Below, one piece after another: positions 42,473 to 51,506 of a stretch of 64,000 nucleotides of DNA (the first letter of the stretch is position 1; the number at the start of each line of letters is the position of its first letter). Where the stretch lies: assembly GCA_030651695.1 (NCBI GenBank), contig JAUSCD010000034.1, forward strand, positions 1 to 64,000. Direction: 5' to 3'. The stretch comes from Pseudohongiella sp. (lineage in GTDB: Bacteria > Pseudomonadota > Gammaproteobacteria > Pseudomonadales > Pseudohongiellaceae). The position numbers were made by a program, and so were the translations under genes. The notes below the pieces were generated by a model that worked only from the letters and a program-made list of their open reading frames with translations, was not told the DNA's origin and ran no database searches.

Positions 42473-44142
42473 GCATGGCTGAGAACACCTCTGCACCCCG
42501 CTTTGCGACCAGTGAAGAAGTAGATTTTGTGATTGTAGGTTCCGGTTCCGCGGGCGGCATTATGGCCAAGGAGCTCTCAACAGCTGGTTTTACTGTCGTG
42601 GTACTGGAACAGGGCCCGCATTTGACAGCTGCTGATTTTCGCCATGATGAATGGGCAATTGATCAGAACACCGAACTGACCTGGAGTGCACGTCAGGGGC
42701 ATCCTCAATCTTTCCGGCGCAATGCAGATGAAGTCGCAGAAGCCGGCGCCGGCCGCCTGGGTTATGCACACAATGTCGGTGGCAGTAGCATTCACTACTC
42801 AGGCAACTTCTGGCGTATGCGCCCGCTTGATTTTAATGAAGCCAGTGTACGTGGCACCATTCCCGGCACCAACTTTGTAGACTGGCCGATCACCTATGAA
42901 GAACTGGAACCCTACTACACCAAAGTCGATTGGGAAATTGGTGTATCCGGGCAACAAGGTCCCTGGGATCCGCCCCGCTCACGTGACTATCCTTGCCCGG
43001 CAATGCCGGTGAAATCTTCCGATGTGTTGCTTGAGCGCGGTGCCAAAGCACTGGGTCTTACCGCCTATCCCGCGCCAGTTGCCATTCTTTCGCAGCCACA
43101 CAATGGCCGGCCCGGTTGTATCCACTGTGGATTCTGTAATGGTTACGGCTGTGAAGCGAATGCCAAGTCGTCCACTATGGTGTCAATGATTCCATTGGCA
43201 TTGGCCTCAGGAAATTGTGAGCTGCGTACTGGTTGCACAGTGGCGCGCGTTAATACTGATGACGCGGGTCGTGCCAATGAAGTCGTATATTGGGATGCCA
43301 GCGGCGCCGAACAATCACAGCGCGCCAAAGCGGTGGTGTTGTGTGCCAACGGCGCGGAAACACCGCGTTTGTTATTGTTATCTGAATCTTCTCAACACCC
43401 GGACGGTCTTGCCAACTCAAGCGGCATGGTCGGCAAAAATCTGATGTTCAATTGCCACGCTTCTGCTGTGGGTTTGTTTGAGCATCCGGTGAATGCGTGG
43501 AAAAGTATTCCGGCTACACGCGTGATACACGACTATTATGCACTCGATCCCAATCTGGGCTTTTATGGCGGTGGCGGCATCGACGGACGCCATACATCGC
43601 GTGGCGCACCGATGGCTTCGGCGATGAATGCTTTGTTTAATGGCCCAACCTGGGGTTCAGAATACAAGCGCAACCTGTCGAGGAATTTCAGTTACACCGC
43701 GGCTTTCAGTGGGCACTGCACATCGCTGCCACTGGAAACCAATACTGTGTCACTCGACCCCGGGTTAAAAGACAAGTTCGGGCGACCAGCGTTGCGCACT
43801 ACGTATATGGATCACCCGGACGATATCGCCACGGCAAAGTTTTTTATGGAGCGTTGCCTTGAGCTGATGGATGCAGCCGGTGCCATTCAGAAATACGGTT
43901 TTTATCCTGAGAATGGTCAACGTGGTTCGGTACATTTGTTGGGTACCTGTCGTATGGGTAATGACCCGGCGACGTCGGTGGTGGATCGTTATAACCGGTC
44001 GCATGATGTGCCGAATCTGTTTATGGTGGATGGCAGTAGTATGGTGACGTCTTCGCGCGGGCAGCCGACTATGACGATTATGGCGCTGGCTTTCAGGGCG
44101 GCTGACAACATAATCGGGTTTGCCCGGCGAGGGGAAATTTAA
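42469..44142 (+). CDS. GMC-family FAD oxidoreductase (gluconate/sugar dehydrogenase-like), copy 1
   Basis: A 557-residue flavoprotein. The FAD-binding VIVGSGSAGGIMAKEL lies near residue 21 and VGGSSIHYSGNFWR follows. The cysteine cluster PGCIHCGFCNGYGC is notable, and the C-terminal HLLGTCRMGNDP and GQPTMTIMALAFRAADNI complete the GMC active-site region. It is coupled to the subunit-3 gene by ATGA, so it is the likely catalytic partner and is exported with it. An alternative start at 42475 would match the start of copy 2. Copy 2 (44406) is a close tandem paralogue. Confidence 0.88.
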   Translation: MSMAENTSAPRFATSEEVDFVIVGSGSAGGIMAKELSTAGFTVVVLEQGPHLTAADFRHDEWAIDQNTELTWSARQGHPQSFRRNADEVAEAGAGRLGYAHNVGGSSIHYSGNFWRMRPLDFNEASVRGTIPGTNFVDWPITYEELEPYYTKVDWEIGVSGQQGPWDPPRSRDYPCPAMPVKSSDVLLERGAKALGLTAYPAPVAILSQPHNGRPGCIHCGFCNGYGCEANAKSSTMVSMIPLALASGNCELRTGCTVARVNTDDAGRANEVVYWDASGAEQSQRAKAVVLCANGAETPRLLLLSESSQHPDGLANSSGMVGKNLMFNCHASAVGLFEHPVNAWKSIPATRVIHDYYALDPNLGFYGGGGIDGRHTSRGAPMASAMNALFNGPTWGSEYKRNLSRNFSYTAAFSGHCTSLPLETNTVSLDPGLKDKFGRPALRTTYMDHPDDIATAKFFMERCLELMDAAGAIQKYGFYPENGQRGSVHLLGTCRMGNDPATSVVDRYNRSHDVPNLFMVDGSSMVTSSRGQPTMTIMALAFRAADNIIGFARRGEI

Positions 44143-44158
44143 GTTTTAGTGGTTGGCA

Positions 44159-44251
44159 GAAGAAGGACAGCGGGGGCGGGGAGGTTCCTCGCAACGGCGC
44201 TTTGCGCCTTATTGTTGCTCGCTCACCTCCCCGCCCCCGCTGTCCTTCTTC
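44159..44251. repeat. Cruciform repeat with conserved 39-nt core, copy A
   Basis: Perfect 27-bp arms at 44159-44185 and 44225-44251 flank a 39-base core (44186-44224). The arms end in GGGAGGT/ACCTCCC-like bases next to the core. On the minus strand the core begins GAGCGAGCAACAAT and ends GTTGCGAGGA; between them GGCGC and GCGCC form an inner stem. Copy B (47117-47219) has the same core ends but different arms. It lies between the two GMC genes. Confidence 0.85.
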
Positions 44252-44296
44252 GTCGGCTGCAGCTTTAATTTCCCCTCGCACTTTAGGAACGGGAGG

Positions 44297-44330
44297 CATG
44301 GGGTCGGAGGCGTGCGCCTCCGACCCCATG
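44297..44330. repeat. GGGGTCGGAGGC palindrome, variant of the GGGGACGGAGGA family
   Basis: CATGGGGTCGGAGGC (44297-44311) pairs perfectly with GCCTCCGACCCCATG (44316-44330) around GTGC. It follows cruciform copy A by 45 bases and precedes the second GMC gene. It resembles the other short palindromes with two substitutions in the core. Confidence 0.75.
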
Positions 44331-44405
44331 CTGGCGCTCCGGACTGAGTTCGTCTGTAGATAGTCGGCTCTAACTTTTTAGATAACAACAATACGGATTT
44401 TGACG

Positions 44406-46076
44406 ATGGCAGAGAGCAGCGCGGCAGTGTCGTTCCCTACGCGGGATGAGGTGGATTTTGTGATTGTTGGCTCTGGGGCTGCTGGCGGGATTGTGGCTAA
44501 GGAGTTGTCGACGGCTGGGTTTTCTGTGGTGGTGCTGGAACAGGGGCCGCATTTGACGGCTGCTGATTTTCATCATGATGAGTGGGGCATCGAACATAAT
44601 TTTGACTTGATGTGGGGTGCGCGTAAGGGACATCCGCAAACGGCCCGACGTAGTGAAAGTGAAGCGGCGGGGCCGGCGGGTTATGGTTTGGCGTATGCGC
44701 ATAATGTGGGTGGCAGCAGCATTCATTTTTCGGGAAATTTCTGGCGACTGCGGCCGATTGATTTTATCGAGGCCAGTGTGCGCGGCACGGTTCCCGGCAC
44801 CAACTTTGTTGATTGGCCTATCACTTATGATGAGCTGGAACCCTACTACACGAAGGTGGATTGGGAAATTGGTGTGTCTGGTTTGCAGGGGCCGTGGGAT
44901 CCGCCCCGCTCGCGTGACTACCCGTGCCCGCCCATGCCAATCAAATCTTCGGATGTGTTGCTGGAGCGCGCGGGCAAGGCGCTGGGACTGAATCCTTATC
45001 CTGCACCCGTGGCTATTTTATCGACTCCACACAATGGCCGGCCTGCCTGTATCCACTGCGGATTTTGTAACGGTTTTGGTTGTGAAGCCAACGCCAAATC
45101 GTCATCGCTGGTTACCATGATTCCGCTGGCACTGGCCTCTGGCAATTGTGAGCTACGTACCGGTTGTACTGTGTCACGTGTGAATACCAATGAGGCCGGA
45201 CGTGTCACCGAAGTTGTTTACTGGGACGATGACGGCAATGAACAGGCACAACGTGCTAAGGCTGTTGTGTTATGTGCCAACGGTGCCGAAACGCCGCGTT
45301 TGTTATTCCTGTCAGCCTCTGCTCAACATCCGGATGGCCTGGGCAATTCCAGCGGCATGGTTGGAAAAAATCTGATGTTTAATGGTTATTCTGCAGCCAT
45401 CGGACTATTTGAGCATCCGGTTAACGCGTACAAAAGTATTCCGGCCACGCGCGTGATCCATGACTTTTATGAGCTGGATCCGTCACTGGGTTTTTATGGC
45501 GGCGGTGGTATTGATGGCCGACATCCTCATCGTGGCTTGCCTATGGGCACAGCGCTGAGCGCCGGACTGTTTGATGGTCCGAGCTGGGGTAGTGGTTTCA
45601 AGCAATCGATGGCGGAAGAATTTACTCACACCGCCGCTTTTGACGGACACACAACCTCGCTGCCGATGTCGTCAAACAACGTCACACTGGATCCGGACGT
45701 CAAGGACAAATTTGGCCGTCCGGCCATTCGCACCACCTACAGCGATCATCCCGATGACATCGCCACCATGAAGTTTTTTATGGAGCGCAGCCTGGAACTG
45801 ATGGATGCAGCCGGTGCCATCAAAAAAATAGGCTATTACCCGGAACAGGGACAACAAGGCTCAGTCCACCTGCTGGGCACCTGTCGTATGGGCAATGATC
45901 CGGCGACCTCGGTGGTGGATCGTTATAACCGCTCACATGATGTGCCCAACCTGTTTATGGTGGACGGCAGCAGCATGGTGACGTCATCACGTGGACAGCC
46001 CACCATGACAATCATGGCGCTGGCATTCAGGGCGGCCGACAACATTATCCAGTTTGCACGGCGAGGTGAGATTTAA
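44406..46076 (+). CDS. GMC-family FAD oxidoreductase, copy 2
   Basis: A 556-residue close paralogue of the preceding GMC protein, with the same landmarks: FVIVGSGAAGGIVAKEL, VGGSSIHFSGNFWR, PACIHCGFCNGFGC and HLLGTCRMGNDP. The last 50 residues are almost identical to copy 1, while the middle differs (for example LSAGLFDGPSWGSGFKQS). It lacks its own subunit-3 gene and has no clear ribosome site, so it may share the upstream small subunit. The 5' end of the gene is markedly G-rich compared with its 3' half. It arose by tandem duplication. Confidence 0.87.
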   Translation: MAESSAAVSFPTRDEVDFVIVGSGAAGGIVAKELSTAGFSVVVLEQGPHLTAADFHHDEWGIEHNFDLMWGARKGHPQTARRSESEAAGPAGYGLAYAHNVGGSSIHFSGNFWRLRPIDFIEASVRGTVPGTNFVDWPITYDELEPYYTKVDWEIGVSGLQGPWDPPRSRDYPCPPMPIKSSDVLLERAGKALGLNPYPAPVAILSTPHNGRPACIHCGFCNGFGCEANAKSSSLVTMIPLALASGNCELRTGCTVSRVNTNEAGRVTEVVYWDDDGNEQAQRAKAVVLCANGAETPRLLFLSASAQHPDGLGNSSGMVGKNLMFNGYSAAIGLFEHPVNAYKSIPATRVIHDFYELDPSLGFYGGGGIDGRHPHRGLPMGTALSAGLFDGPSWGSGFKQSMAEEFTHTAAFDGHTTSLPMSSNNVTLDPDVKDKFGRPAIRTTYSDHPDDIATMKFFMERSLELMDAAGAIKKIGYYPEQGQQGSVHLLGTCRMGNDPATSVVDRYNRSHDVPNLFMVDGSSMVTSSRGQPTMTIMALAFRAADNIIQFARRGEI

Positions 46077-46091
46077 TCGGGGAAGGAAAAT

Positions 46092-46142
46092 GGGGACGGA
46101 GGACCTTGGTCCTCCGTCCCCCCCGCTTTACTCCTCCGTCCC
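46092..46142. repeat. GGGGACGGAGGA palindrome, copy with extra half-site
   Basis: GGGGACGGAGGACC (46092-46105) pairs with GGTCCTCCGTCCCC (46108-46121). A second right-hand half-site, ACTCCTCCGTCCCC, follows at 46129-46142 without a matching left half. It begins 16 bases after the second GMC gene and may also stop transcription there. Confidence 0.8.
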
Positions 46143-46238
46143 CAACTCCCCCCGATTTCGCAATTCCGGTCAGGATGACTTACTATCAGTCTTAAATCAC
46201 CACCAACTACAGAACCAATAACAACAAAGAGGACCATC

Positions 46239-47063
46239 ATGAAAAACAGATATATTTTTAAATCTCTCGCTCTGGCGCTCGCTGTGACCGCCGCGTCAGC
46301 GGCCCAGGCTGCTGACTTCGTCAGATACGAACAAAACGGCGCGATTCACTGGGGCGAACTGGTATCTGGCACCATCCATCAGCTCACAGATGCTCCTTAT
46401 CTGGGTGGCAGCCGCACCGGACAGAGCGTGGCGGAAAACAGCGTTACCCTCAAAGCCCCGGTAGACCCCAATCTCGTTGTGATGACCGCGCTGAATTTCC
46501 GCAGCCACATCCGCGGTGAACCTGCAGCCTATCCGGGATTGTTTATAGTCCCTGCCGGGTCAATCATCGGACCGGATGAGGCCATTGTCATACCGACAGA
46601 AACCACTAACTTCCATTACGAAGCCGAAGCCCTGATCGTGATTGGAAAGCGTGCTGACAATGTGTCGATAGAAGATGCTCCTGACTATATTTTTGGCGTC
46701 ACCGCTGGCAACGACGGCAGCGCGCGTGACTGGCAAAGTGCTGATCTGCAGTGGACACGCGCCAAAGGCAGCAAGACCTTTAACACGGTTGGCCCCAAAC
46801 TGGTGACAGGCCTGAATCACAACAACCTGCAAATCACCGGCCGTCTGAATGGTGAGGAACGTCAGAGCGAGAATACTTCAGACATGCTGTACAACTTCGA
46901 CTACATGGTGAGCTACATCTCCCGCTACTTCACACTGGAGCCAGGCGACGTCATCTGGTCTGGCACCATGGGCACCACACGCCCAATGGTTGCAGGCGAT
47001 GTGTATGAAGTTGAGGTAGAAGGCGTAGGTATTCTGCGTAACCCTGCAGTGCAGGGCGATTGA
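46239..47063 (+). CDS. Exported fumarylacetoacetate hydrolase-fold protein
   Basis: A 274-residue protein of the FAH family. The metal-binding acidic segment is HYEAEALIVIGKRA, followed by FGVTAGNDGSARDWQ, WTRAKGSKTF, and SGTMGTTRPMVAGD near the end. Unlike most FAH enzymes, which are cytoplasmic, it starts with a clear Sec signal peptide (SLALALAVTAASAAQA). It would hydrolyse a C-C bond in a diketo acid or decarboxylate/isomerise an oxo acid in the periplasm. The stop codon overlaps the first bases of a 26-bp palindrome. Confidence 0.82.
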   Translation: MKNRYIFKSLALALAVTAASAAQAADFVRYEQNGAIHWGELVSGTIHQLTDAPYLGGSRTGQSVAENSVTLKAPVDPNLVVMTALNFRSHIRGEPAAYPGLFIVPAGSIIGPDEAIVIPTETTNFHYEAEALIVIGKRADNVSIEDAPDYIFGVTAGNDGSARDWQSADLQWTRAKGSKTFNTVGPKLVTGLNHNNLQITGRLNGEERQSENTSDMLYNFDYMVSYISRYFTLEPGDVIWSGTMGTTRPMVAGDVYEVEVEGVGILRNPAVQGD

Positions 47064-47116
47064 GGTAATTAATGGGGACGGAGGAGTTTCACTCCTCCGT
47101 CCCCATTAATTACCTC
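47062..47116. repeat. GGGGACGGAGGA palindrome with 26-bp perfect arms
   Basis: The left arm 47062-47087 and right arm 47091-47116 are perfectly complementary around TTC. The inner half is the family core GGGGACGGAGGAGT; the outer half (GAGGTAATTAAT) is a local extension. It overlaps the stop codon of the preceding gene and abuts cruciform copy B at 47117. It probably also ends transcription from both sides. Confidence 0.88.
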
Positions 47117-47219
47117 GCCTTGAAAGAGTCTGGCGCCAGCCGGGAGGTGAGCGAGCAACAATCAGACGCGCAGCGTCGTTGCGAGGAACCTCCCGGCTGG
47201 CGCCAGACTCTTTCAAGGC
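47117..47219. repeat. Cruciform repeat with conserved 39-nt core, copy B
   Basis: Perfect 32-bp arms at 47117-47148 and 47188-47219 flank a 39-base core (47149-47187). The core begins GAGCGAGCAACAAT and ends GTTGCGAGGA, as in copy A on the opposite strand. The inner stem is GACGC/GCGTC here and GGCGC/GCGCC in copy A, a compensatory pair change. The right arm ends exactly where the next gene's stop begins. Confidence 0.88.
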
Positions 47220-48962
47220 TCACCTACGATACATAATTTCCCCACCAACTATCGTCATCACATTCTCCGCCGCCAGAATCTCCTGCGGCGACACCGTCAT
47301 AAAATCACGGTTAAAAATGGTGAAGTCCGCATACTTGCCCACCTCAACCGAACCCCGCAGATTCTCCTGAAACGAACCATGCGCCGCCCAGATGGTGAAC
47401 ATCTTTAACGCAGACTCTCGCGACACAGCCAGTTCCGGATGCCACCCGGCACCATCGGTTCCATCCAGACGTTTGCGTTCAATCGCAGCGTAGAACTCAA
47501 TACGCGGATCACCCACTTCAACCGGAGCATCGGAGCCACCAAGAATCATCAGGCCTTTGTCGACCAGCTGCTGCCATGGATAGGCATAACCCAGACGATC
47601 CGCGCCCAAGCGGTCCGGCGCAAAATTCAGGTCACCAATGCCGTGACTCGGCTGCATGGACGGCAACACGTTCATGGTGACAAAACGCTGTTGGTCACTG
47701 GGTGGAATAATCTGAGCGTGCTCCATGCGCCAGCGCAGATCCTGACTGATCCACTGATCCTGCGGGATCGCTTCCCAGGCTTCCTGATACCAGTCGAGCA
47801 AGGTGCGCACGGCGCGATCACCGATCACGTGAGTCATGATCTGGAAACCCTGCTGCAATGATGCGTGCAACACCGGCACCAGCTCTTCTTTGGTGGTGCG
47901 GTTCATAAAACCGTTGTGATCGGCGTCAGAATAATTTTCGATCAATGCAGCGCCACGTGAGCCCAGAGTACCGTCGATATAGACTTTAATACCGCGCACA
48001 TCAAACATATCGTCTGCGGTTTTTTCACGGCCACGGCGAATAAACTCATTGGCTTCCGCAATCGGGACAGCGGCATAGACGCGGTGCGCCATCTGGCCTT
48101 CAGCGTGTAACTCTTTCATCAGGTCTACAAGACGCAGGGACATACCCAGATCGTGAGTCTGAGTCCAGCCCATGGCAGCATTGGCCTGCATGCCACGCAG
48201 CAGATTGTCTTTTAAATATTCGTCGGTTTCCGGTGGCAGAATTTCACGGAACACATTCATGGCATTTGCCAATACATAACCGGTAGGGTTGCCGCCGATG
48301 TCGCGCTCAAAACGACCGCCTTCGGGGTCAGGTGTGTCGCGTGTCACACCCGCCAGCTCCAGCGCTCTGGAATTAACCAACGCAGACACACCGTCGGCCC
48401 GTGGCATGTACAAAGGTTTGTTTTGCGTGAAGGCATCCACATCGGCTTTATTGAGAAACCGTTGTTCATCAGTCCACTCGCGCTCGATCCATCCGCGCCC
48501 CTGAATCCACTCTCCTTCCGGGATGGTGGCAGCCCACTCTTCGATCCTTGCTACCGTCGCTTCCAGCGTCGGAATACCAAACAGGCTCAGGGTTTTAGTT
48601 CGACGCCCTACCCCCTCCAGATGTTGATGGCTGTCGGCAAAACCGGCGTACACCGTGTTGCCCGCCATATCCAATATCTCGGCATCGCCACACATATAGG
48701 CCCGGGCATCGGCATTGCTGCCAACAAATACAATTCGGCCATCCAGCGCAGCTGCCGCTTCAGCCGTCCACTGCGCATCATTGACGGTGTAAATCGTGGT
48801 GTTGTGTATTACCAGATCGGCGGCTTGACAAGCGGTATCCGCAGGCAGCACTGCCGAAGACACGGCTGGCGAATCTGACGCCGGAGTGGAAGGTTCACTG
48901 CATGCCGCAGCCAATAAGCTGAGAGTAAAGGCACAAGCAAGTCTGCTGCCGTTTATTTTCAT
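47220..48962 (-). CDS. YtcJ-like amidohydrolase, lipoprotein
   Basis: A 580-residue protein with lipobox LAAACS near residue 21, then an amidohydrolase of the YtcJ/NfdA type. Ligand motifs are ADSHQHLEG (HxH), THVIGDRAV, RMEHAQ and GGSDAPVEVGDP. The closing strand FTIFNRDFMTVSP is typical. Family members hydrolyse N-substituted formamides or similar amides; the substrate here is unknown. The start at 48962 has AGGA upstream and begins the signal peptide. It is convergent with the exported FAH gene across two palindromes. Confidence 0.83.
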   Translation of the reverse strand: MKINGSRLACAFTLSLLAAACSEPSTPASDSPAVSSAVLPADTACQAADLVIHNTTIYTVNDAQWTAEAAAALDGRIVFVGSNADARAYMCGDAEILDMAGNTVYAGFADSHQHLEGVGRRTKTLSLFGIPTLEATVARIEEWAATIPEGEWIQGRGWIEREWTDEQRFLNKADVDAFTQNKPLYMPRADGVSALVNSRALELAGVTRDTPDPEGGRFERDIGGNPTGYVLANAMNVFREILPPETDEYLKDNLLRGMQANAAMGWTQTHDLGMSLRLVDLMKELHAEGQMAHRVYAAVPIAEANEFIRRGREKTADDMFDVRGIKVYIDGTLGSRGAALIENYSDADHNGFMNRTTKEELVPVLHASLQQGFQIMTHVIGDRAVRTLLDWYQEAWEAIPQDQWISQDLRWRMEHAQIIPPSDQQRFVTMNVLPSMQPSHGIGDLNFAPDRLGADRLGYAYPWQQLVDKGLMILGGSDAPVEVGDPRIEFYAAIERKRLDGTDGAGWHPELAVSRESALKMFTIWAAHGSFQENLRGSVEVGKYADFTIFNRDFMTVSPQEILAAENVMTIVGGEIMYRR

Positions 48963-49108
48963 TATATGGGTCCTGTATGAAGGGTATGGCGTTAAATCAG
49001 GCCGAGAGTATAGCGCCACATCAGCACAATGTAAGCCTTGATATCAAGCACTTAACTGTTACGTAAAATTGGGGCTTGCAGATTTCCGCAAGCTCTATTA
49101 CTCTATTC

Positions 49109-49132
49109 TTCAACATTTCTTGAAATATTGAA
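49109..49132. promoter_or_regulatory. ArsR operator palindrome
   Basis: TTCAACATTTC (49109-49119) and GAAATATTGAA (49122-49132) are inverted with one mismatch around TT, ending nine bases before the arsR start. The position is ideal for autorepression by an ArsR dimer. Two other small symmetric elements lie upstream: CTTGATATCAAG (49037-49048) and GCTTGC/GCAAGC (49074-49093). Confidence 0.7.
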
Positions 49133-49141
49133 ATATAGCTT

Positions 49142-49507
49142 ATGAAGACACTTCATTCCGATCCGGCTTTGCCAAGGGCAACTGAAACCGAAGCTCTGCT
49201 GCGCTTTTCTGCGCTTTCACAGGAGACACGGCTCAGAATCGTGCGCTTGCTGGTCATGGCAGGACAAAACGGAATGCCTGCCGGCACCATCGCCACTCAG
49301 CTCGGCTCCAGCGATTCAAGGCTGTCATTTCATTTATCCCATCTGGAACATGCCGGCCTGGTGCATTCGCGCCGCGAAGGTCGCTCCATCATTTACAGCG
49401 TGGTATTTCCGGCACTGGCCGCGTTGAGTGAGTTTCTGATACAGGACTGCTGCCGGGGATTTGAGGAGAATGTAAATGAAGGCTGCAAGTCTGAATCTTG
49501 TGACTGA
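49142..49507 (+). CDS. arsR: ArsR-family arsenic-responsive repressor
   Basis: A 121-residue winged-helix protein: [19 protein letters not shown], recognition helix [19 protein letters not shown] and wing [12 protein letters not shown]. The classic ELCVCDL metal site of E. coli ArsR is absent. Instead, cysteines cluster at the C-terminus (C103, C104, C115, C120), like the C-terminal arsenite site of the Acidithiobacillus ferrooxidans protein. It should repress its own operon through the palindrome at 49109 and release on arsenite. The arsH start lies inside its 3' end (32-base overlap). Confidence 0.85.
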   Translation: MKTLHSDPALPRATETEALLRFSALSQETRLRIVRLLVMAGQNGMPAGTIATQLGSSDSRLSFHLSHLEHAGLVHSRREGRSIIYSVVFPALAALSEFLIQDCCRGFEENVNEGCKSESCD

Positions 49508-50189
49508 ACTGGTTGATCTGCCGTCAATCGAAAAACTCAGGGCGACCCCCTCCACCCATGCACCGCGTATATTGCTGCTGTACGGCTCTTTGCGGGAACG
49601 CTCCTACAGCAAGTTGCTGACACTGGAAGCTGAGCGGCTGTTGCAAATGATGGGCGCTGAAACCCGTGTTTTTGATCCGCACGGTTTGCCCTTGCCTGAC
49701 GGTGCTGACCCCAGCCATCCCAAGGTCAGAGAATTGTTTGAGTTGAGTATGTGGTCAGAAGGTCAGGTCTGGACCAGCCCGGAGCGCCACGGCGCCATGA
49801 CCGGTGTTATGAAGTCACAGATCGACTGGATACCGCTTGCTCTGGGCGCCATTCGTCCGACACAAGGCCGCACGCTGGCGTTGATGCAGGTGTGTGGAGG
49901 TTCACAGAGTTTTAACACCGTGAATCAGATGCGGGTGCTCGGACGCTGGATGCGTATGGTGACGATTCCCAATCAGTCTTCGGTAGCCAAAGCCTACGAC
50001 GAATTTACTGAAGAAGGTCGTATGAAACCATCGTCCTACTATGACCGTGTAGTCGATGTGATGGAGGAACTGTTAAAGTTCACCCTGTTAACGCGTGACA
50101 TTGCGCCCTACCTGACCAATCGGTACAGTGAGCGCAAAGAATCCGCAGAAAAACTTACTCAACGACTCAAGCTGGCCAACGCACTTTGA
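49476..50189 (+). CDS. arsH: ArsH organoarsenical/NADPH-dependent FMN reductase
   Basis: A 237-residue flavodoxin-fold protein with the FMN-binding [12 protein letters not shown] and the ArsH-specific [21 protein letters not shown] and [21 protein letters not shown]. Characterised ArsH proteins oxidise trivalent methyl- and aromatic arsenicals to less toxic pentavalent forms with NADPH. It overlaps arsR by 32 bases and the next gene by four, so all three are one operon. Confidence 0.92.
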   Translation: MKAASLNLVTELVDLPSIEKLRATPSTHAPRILLLYGSLRERSYSKLLTLEAERLLQMMGAETRVFDPHGLPLPDGADPSHPKVRELFELSMWSEGQVWTSPERHGAMTGVMKSQIDWIPLALGAIRPTQGRTLALMQVCGGSQSFNTVNQMRVLGRWMRMVTIPNQSSVAKAYDEFTEEGRMKPSSYYDRVVDVMEELLKFTLLTRDIAPYLTNRYSERKESAEKLTQRLKLANAL

Positions 50190-51502
50190 CTCATACAGTT
50201 GCCTCTGACAATTCTGCTGGTTCCCCCGACCAGGCGGAATTGTCAGCACTTCCCAAAACCGCGCAGCCCGGAACCTCTCAAACAGGATCTCAAAATCTGC
50301 AACCCCAAAAACGCTGGATAGTCTCGGCGCTGGGCGTCATGCAAATTTTTGCCTGGGGCAGCACATTTTATCTGCCAGCAATTCTTGCGCCTTCCATTGC
50401 AGAAGAAACCGGCTGGCCGCTGGTATGGATCATCGGGTCGCTTTCTATCGGACTGATTGTTGCAGGCCTGGTGTCCCCCACTGTTGGCAACCGTATCGAC
50501 AAAAAAGGCGGGCGCTGGGTACTGACGCTGTCCTGCGCCCTGCTGAGCATTGGTTTGGTCATCACAGGTTTATCCACCAGCCTGTGGATGTATTTTGCCG
50601 GCTGGCTGATTCTGGGGATTGGTATGGGATCGGGTTTATATGACGCCGCCTTTGCCACGCTGGCACAGATTTATGGCCTCAGAGCGCGATCCGCTATCAC
50701 TACTCTGACCTTGTGGGGCGGGTTCTCCAGCACTGTTTGCTGGCCGTTATCAGTGTGGATGCTGGGACTGTTCGGCTGGCGGGCAACCTGCCTGATCTAC
50801 GCAGGCATTTTGCTGCTGGTGTGCCTGCCGCTGATTCGTAAAGTTTTACCTGCCAGAGTGCGTATCGCTAACCGGCCACGCGTCAATTCTAAAAAAACAC
50901 CGCTGCAGCTCAGCGATCTGGAGCGTAAGCAGATGCGCCTGCTCAGTTGTTCCCTGATGATTGCAGGTGCTATCGGTGCTCTGGTGTCAGTGCACTTGCT
51001 GCTGGTGCTGTCAGGCCGCGGACTGAGCATCGAACAAATGGTGGCATTAGGCGCCTTGATAGGGCCTGCGCAGGTAGCCGGGCGTTTGCTGGAAGCGGCC
51101 AATAAAGAGCGCCATCACGCACTGTGGACTCTGACCATGTCCGTGAGCCTGACAGCTGTCGGACTGCTACTGCTGGCAACCGGGTTTGAACTGACGGCCT
51201 GGGCAATTATTCTGTATGGTGCAGGCAACGGTATCTTCAGCATAGCGAAGGGCGCTATGCCTTTGTTTCTGTTTGGTAGTGACCGTTATGCGCGCATTAT
51301 GGGCCGACTGGCTCTGCCATCGCTGCTGGCACAGGCGCTGGTACCCGCGCTGGTCGCCTGGTTGCTGGCCGGTTTTGGTCCGTTGCCGACGCTGGTATTG
51401 CTGGCTGCTCTGGGACTGGCGAATATCGTCGTAGTGGTTTTGATCTGGCGTACGCGGCTACAATACGCGCCGTCTGCTACAGACCGGAACACAGGAGCAT
51501 AA
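50186..51502 (+). CDS. MFS transporter of the ars operon
   Basis: A protein of up to 438 residues with twelve membrane helices beginning at about residue 44 ([20 protein letters not shown]). Major facilitator features are [12 protein letters not shown] between helices 2 and 3 and a duplicated six-helix fold. The start is uncertain: a TTG at 50186 overlaps the arsH stop, and the first 40 residues are hydrophilic and low-complexity. In this context export of an arsenical is likely, yet it is not ArsB, Acr3 or the ArsJ type. No arsenate reductase is in the cluster. Confidence 0.78.
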   Translation: MTHTVASDNSAGSPDQAELSALPKTAQPGTSQTGSQNLQPQKRWIVSALGVMQIFAWGSTFYLPAILAPSIAEETGWPLVWIIGSLSIGLIVAGLVSPTVGNRIDKKGGRWVLTLSCALLSIGLVITGLSTSLWMYFAGWLILGIGMGSGLYDAAFATLAQIYGLRARSAITTLTLWGGFSSTVCWPLSVWMLGLFGWRATCLIYAGILLLVCLPLIRKVLPARVRIANRPRVNSKKTPLQLSDLERKQMRLLSCSLMIAGAIGALVSVHLLLVLSGRGLSIEQMVALGALIGPAQVAGRLLEAANKERHHALWTLTMSVSLTAVGLLLLATGFELTAWAIILYGAGNGIFSIAKGAMPLFLFGSDRYARIMGRLALPSLLAQALVPALVAWLLAGFGPLPTLVLLAALGLANIVVVVLIWRTRLQYAPSATDRNTGA

Positions 51503-51506
51503 GGGC

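Noticed and set aside
44143-44405. Short frames on both strands between the two GMC genes
   Set aside because: They are created by the palindromic arms and have no ribosome sites; the stretch is repeat DNA, not coding.
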